From: Achromobacter xylosoxidans A8
Lineage (GTDB): Bacteria > Pseudomonadota > Gammaproteobacteria > Burkholderiales > Burkholderiaceae_B
Reading direction: 5' to 3'
Assembly: GCF_000165835.1 (NCBI RefSeq)
Contig: NC_014640.1
Coordinates: 1,674,001 to 1,738,000, forward strand
DNA length: 64,000 nt
In this document: positions 61,427 to 64,000 of the stretch, in pieces
How the letters are laid out: each line of letters opens with the position of its first letter
Position numbering within the stretch: position 1 is the stretch's first letter
Notes under the pieces: generated by a model
The model's database searches: none
Told to the model about the DNA's origin: nothing
What the model saw: only the letters and a program-made list of their open reading frames with translations
Position numbers and translations under genes: made by a program

Positions 61427-64000
61427 CTACAGTTCCCAAGGCGGCGTCTGGCGCGCGCCGGCATTCAAGCGCGCGCGCAGCGCCTGGGCATCTTGCTGGC
61501 GGTCCAGGCTGTCCAGGGCGTGCAGCACGATCCAGTCCGCGCTGACCTCGAAGAAGTCGCGCAGTTGGGCTCGGGTGTCGCTGCGGCCGAAGCCGTCGGT
61601 GCCCAGCGTGCGGTAGGGCGCGGGTGCCCAGGCGCGGATTTGCTCGGGCACGGCGCGCACGTAGTCGCTGGCTGCGACGACCGGGGCGTTGCTTGCGCCC
61701 AGGCAGGTCCGGACCCAGTCGACGCTGGCCGGCAGGCCCAGCGCGCGGGCGCGTTCGGCTTCGCGGCCGGCGCGCGCCAGCTCGGAGTAGCTGGTGACGC
61801 TCCAGACCTCCGCGTCCACGCCGTAATCGGCCTGCAGGCGTTCTGCCGCGAGTTCCGCCTCGCGCAGCATCGGGCCCGCGCCCAGCAGGCGCACCTGGGC
61901 CTGCGCGCGCGCGGGCCGCAGGCGGTACATGCCGCGCAGGATGCCCTCGCGCACGTCCTCGCCCGCCGGCATGTCGGGCTGCGCCAGGTTTTCGTTGGTG
62001 ACGGTCAGGTAGTAGAACTCGTCGCGCTGTTCGTCGAGCATGCGGCGCATGCCGTGTTCGACGATGACGGCGACCTCGAAGGCGTAGGCCGGGTCATAGG
62101 CGCGGCAGTTGGGCACGGTGGCTGCAATGATGTGGCTGGAGCCGTCCTGGTGCTGCAGGCCTTCGCCGCCCAGGGTGGTGCGGCCGGAGGTGGCGCCGAT
62201 GAGGAAGCCGCGCGTGCGCTGGTCGGCCGCGGCCCAGATCAGGTCGCCAATGCGCTGGAAGCCGAACATCGAGTAATAGATATAGAAGGGCAGCATCGGC
62301 AGGCCGTTGACCGAGTAGCTGGTGCCGGCGGCCGTCCACGAGGAAATCGCGCCGGCCTCGGTAATGCCTTCTTCCAGGATCTGGCCGTCGCGCGCCTCGC
62401 GGTAGTACAGCACCGAGCCTATGTCCTCGGGTTCGTAGAGCTGGCCTTGCGCCGAATAGATGCCGATCTGGCGGAACAGGTTGGCCATGCCGAAGGTGCG
62501 CGCCTCGTCGGCCACGATAGGCACGATGCGCGGCCCCACGGCGGCGTCCTTGAGCAGCGCGGTCAGCATGCGCACGATGGCCATGGTGGACGACATTTCC
62601 TTGCCGTCCGCGGCCAGCGCGAAGCGCGCCCAGTGTTCCGCGTCCGGCGGCGCCAGCCGGGGAGCCTCGGTGTTGCGGCGGGGAATGTGGCCGCCCAGCG
62701 CGGCGCGGCGCGCTTGCAGGTGGCGCAGTTCGGCGCTGTCTTCGGCCGGGCGGTAGAATTTCAGCGCCAGGCAGTCGGCGTCCGAGATCGGCAGCGCGAA
62801 GCGGTCGCGGAAGGCCAGCAACGCCTCGTCGTCCAGCTTCTTTTGCTGGTGCGTGGTCATCTTGCCCTGGCCGGCGGATCCCATGCCGAAGCCCTTCTTG
62901 GTCTGCGCCAGGATGACCGTGGGCTGGCCGCGATGGCTCGCGGCGCGGTGGTAGGCCGCATGGATCTTCACCATGTCATGGCCGCCGCGGTGCAGCCGGT
63001 CGATGGCCTCGTCGCTCCAGTCGGCCACCAGGGCGGCCAGTTCGGGATTCTGGTTGAAGAAGTGCGCGCGGTTGAAGGCGCCGTCGTTGGCCGCAAAGGT
63101 CTGGAATTGTCCGTCCACGGTATTGGCGAAAGCGCGCGCCAGGGCGCCATTGGTGTCGCGCCGCAGGAGGGCGTCCCAGTCGCTGCCCCAGACCAGCTTG
63201 ATGACGTTCCAGCCGGCGCCGGCGTACAGCGTTTCCAGTTCGTCGATGATGCGGCCGTTGCCGCGCACCGGGCCGTCCAGGCGCTGCAGGTTGCAGTTGA
63301 CGACGAACACCAGGTTGTCGAGTTTTTCGCGCGCGGCCAGGGTCAGCGCGGCGATGGATTCGGGTTCGTCCATTTCGCCGTCGCCGAAGATGCCCCAGAC
63401 CTTGCGGTCGCCGCCTGGCACCAGCGAGCGGTGTTCGAGGTAGCGCATGAAGCGCGCCTGGTAGATGGCGTTGATGGGACCGATGCCCATCGAGCCCGTG
63501 GGGAACTGCCAGAAGTCCGGCATCAGCCACGGGTGCGGGTACGACGACAGTCCGCGCAGGCCGCGGGCCGACGCGGTGATCTCCTGGCGGAAATGCGCCA
63601 GGTCTTCTTCGCCGAGGAAGCCTTCCAGGTAGGCGCGGGCGTACACGCCGGGCGCCGAGTGCGGCTGCATGTAGACCAGGTCGCCCGGGCCGTCCTGGCT
63701 TTGCGCGCGGAAGAAGTGGTTGAAGCCCACCTCGAACAGGTCGGCGGCCGAGGCGTAGCTGGCGATGTGGCCGCCCAGCTCGCCGTGCGCCTGGTTGGCG
63801 CGCACCACCATGGCCAGCGCGTTCCAGCGGTTGATGCGGGCGATGCGCTCCTCCACGGCCAGGTTGCCGGGGAAGGGCGGTTCCTGGTCGGCGGGGATGG
63901 TGTTGAGGTAGGCGGTGCGGGTCTGGCTGTTGGCGCGCAGCCCCAGCGACGCTGCATGGCCCAGCAGGTTGTCCAGCACATAGCCTGCGCGCTCAGAACC
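61427..64000 (-). CDS. Pyruvate dehydrogenase E1 component, AceE-type homodimeric (5'-truncated by window edge)
   Basis: About 857 C-terminal residues of a homodimeric E1 (2-oxoacid dehydrogenase, EC 1.2.4.1) visible; the frame continues past 64000, so the gene starts outside. Conserved E1 segments: AELGGHIASYASAADLFEVG, SSYPHPWLMPDFWQFPTGSMG, ThDP region GDGEMDEPESIAALTLA, LDNLVFVVNCNLQRLDGPV, YSMFGFQRIGDLIWAA and RGFLIGATSGRTTLGGEGLQH. Sequence differs enough from canonical AceE to suggest a paralogue (possibly 2-oxobutyrate/MdeB-like). No E2 or E3 gene follows it: the next gene downstream is maeB after 190 bases. Confidence 0.9.
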   Translation of the reverse strand, partial: GSERAGYVLDNLLGHAASLGLRANSQTRTAYLNTIPADQEPPFPGNLAVEERIARINRWNALAMVVRANQAHGELGGHIASYASAADLFEVGFNHFFRAQSQDGPGDLVYMQPHSAPGVYARAYLEGFLGEEDLAHFRQEITASARGLRGLSSYPHPWLMPDFWQFPTGSMGIGPINAIYQARFMRYLEHRSLVPGGDRKVWGIFGDGEMDEPESIAALTLAAREKLDNLVFVVNCNLQRLDGPVRGNGRIIDELETLYAGAGWNVIKLVWGSDWDALLRRDTNGALARAFANTVDGQFQTFAANDGAFNRAHFFNQNPELAALVADWSDEAIDRLHRGGHDMVKIHAAYHRAASHRGQPTVILAQTKKGFGMGSAGQGKMTTHQQKKLDDEALLAFRDRFALPISDADCLALKFYRPAEDSAELRHLQARRAALGGHIPRRNTEAPRLAPPDAEHWARFALAADGKEMSSTMAIVRMLTALLKDAAVGPRIVPIVADEARTFGMANLFRQIGIYSAQGQLYEPEDIGSVLYYREARDGQILEEGITEAGAISSWTAAGTSYSVNGLPMLPFYIYYSMFGFQRIGDLIWAAADQRTRGFLIGATSGRTTLGGEGLQHQDGSSHIIAATVPNCRAYDPAYAFEVAVIVEHGMRRMLDEQRDEFYYLTVTNENLAQPDMPAGEDVREGILRGMYRLRPARAQAQVRLLGAGPMLREAELAAERLQADYGVDAEVWSVTSYSELARAGREAERARALGLPASVDWVRTCLGASNAPVVAASDYVRAVPEQIRAWAPAPYRTLGTDGFGRSDTRAQLRDFFEVSADWIVLHALDSLDRQQDAQALRARLNAGARQTPPWEL

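Noticed and set aside
58888..61545. An 885-codon open frame on the plus strand opposite maeB
   Set aside because: Shadow of maeB; the translated sequence has no recognisable fold and the maeB frame has all catalytic motifs.

Overview
The window is a GC-rich, gene-dense stretch of chromosome with short intergenic gaps. Every gene resembles betaproteobacterial core or accessory metabolism. The order mdh / GntR regulator / sdhCDAB-sdhE-gltA, pyrG / DUF1330 / eno / ftsB, and several periplasmic-binding-protein transporters suggest an Alcaligenaceae-type bacterium (Achromobacter or Bordetella relative). That assignment is inference from gene content and order; no search was run. I see no rRNA, tRNA, CRISPR array, insertion sequence or prophage gene.

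Layout. 1-3911: 3' part of acetyl-CoA synthetase, an EamA exporter and threonine aldolase. 3925-12737: an accessory catabolic island with an omega-aminotransferase, a GntR/FCD regulator carrying two winged-helix segments, and an operon of a C45-type Ntn amidase plus a complete peptide-type ABC transporter. 12748-15131: a minus-strand operon of a YeeZ-like SDR protein, an atypical short cytochrome P450 and an ABM-fold monooxygenase-like protein. 15209-18979: ETF-ubiquinone oxidoreductase, a hot-dog thioesterase and succinyl-CoA:3-ketoacid CoA-transferase (scoAB). 19625-30873: a peptide-utilisation island (RpiR regulator, isoaspartyl peptidase, GsiABCD-like transporter, DmpA-type P1 peptidase, DppA-type D-aminopeptidase, M24 aminopeptidase). 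30944-42947: membrane proteins, pyrG-DUF1330-eno-ftsB, an orphan TadE-like protein, Hsp33, gamma-carbonic anhydrase, an acyl-CoA ligase, an LpxH-like phosphatase, a DUF2167 and an RDD protein. 43042-43401: a 62-residue unknown protein with its own promoter, twin palindromes and tandem terminators. 43572-49586: RlmL-type methyltransferase, HemJ and the methylcitrate genes prpBCD. 49771-57086: malate dehydrogenase, a GntR/UTRA regulator and sdhCDAB-sdhE-gltA. 57216-64000: two membrane proteins, the malic enzyme MaeB and a solitary AceE-type pyruvate dehydrogenase E1 that runs off the right edge.

How it fits together. Much of the window handles C2-C4 acids: acetate activation (Acs), ketone-body/acetoacetate activation (ScoAB), propionate through methylcitrate (PrpBCD), TCA steps (GltA, SdhABCDE, Mdh), malate to pyruvate (MaeB) and an E1 dehydrogenase. 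Two unrelated ABC-transporter islands supply amino compounds. One appears to feed an Ntn amidase and perhaps a transaminase. The other feeds four peptidases with complementary specificities for isoaspartyl, beta/D-, D- and Xaa-Pro peptides.

Most interesting leads: the RpiR-type operator TGTAAACAGATTTACA in front of the peptide island; the degenerate P450 with its ABM partner; the dual winged-helix GntR regulator and C45 amidase operon; the tightly controlled 62-residue protein; the chain of hairpins between sdhB and sdhE; and the palindrome between mdh and the GntR gene.
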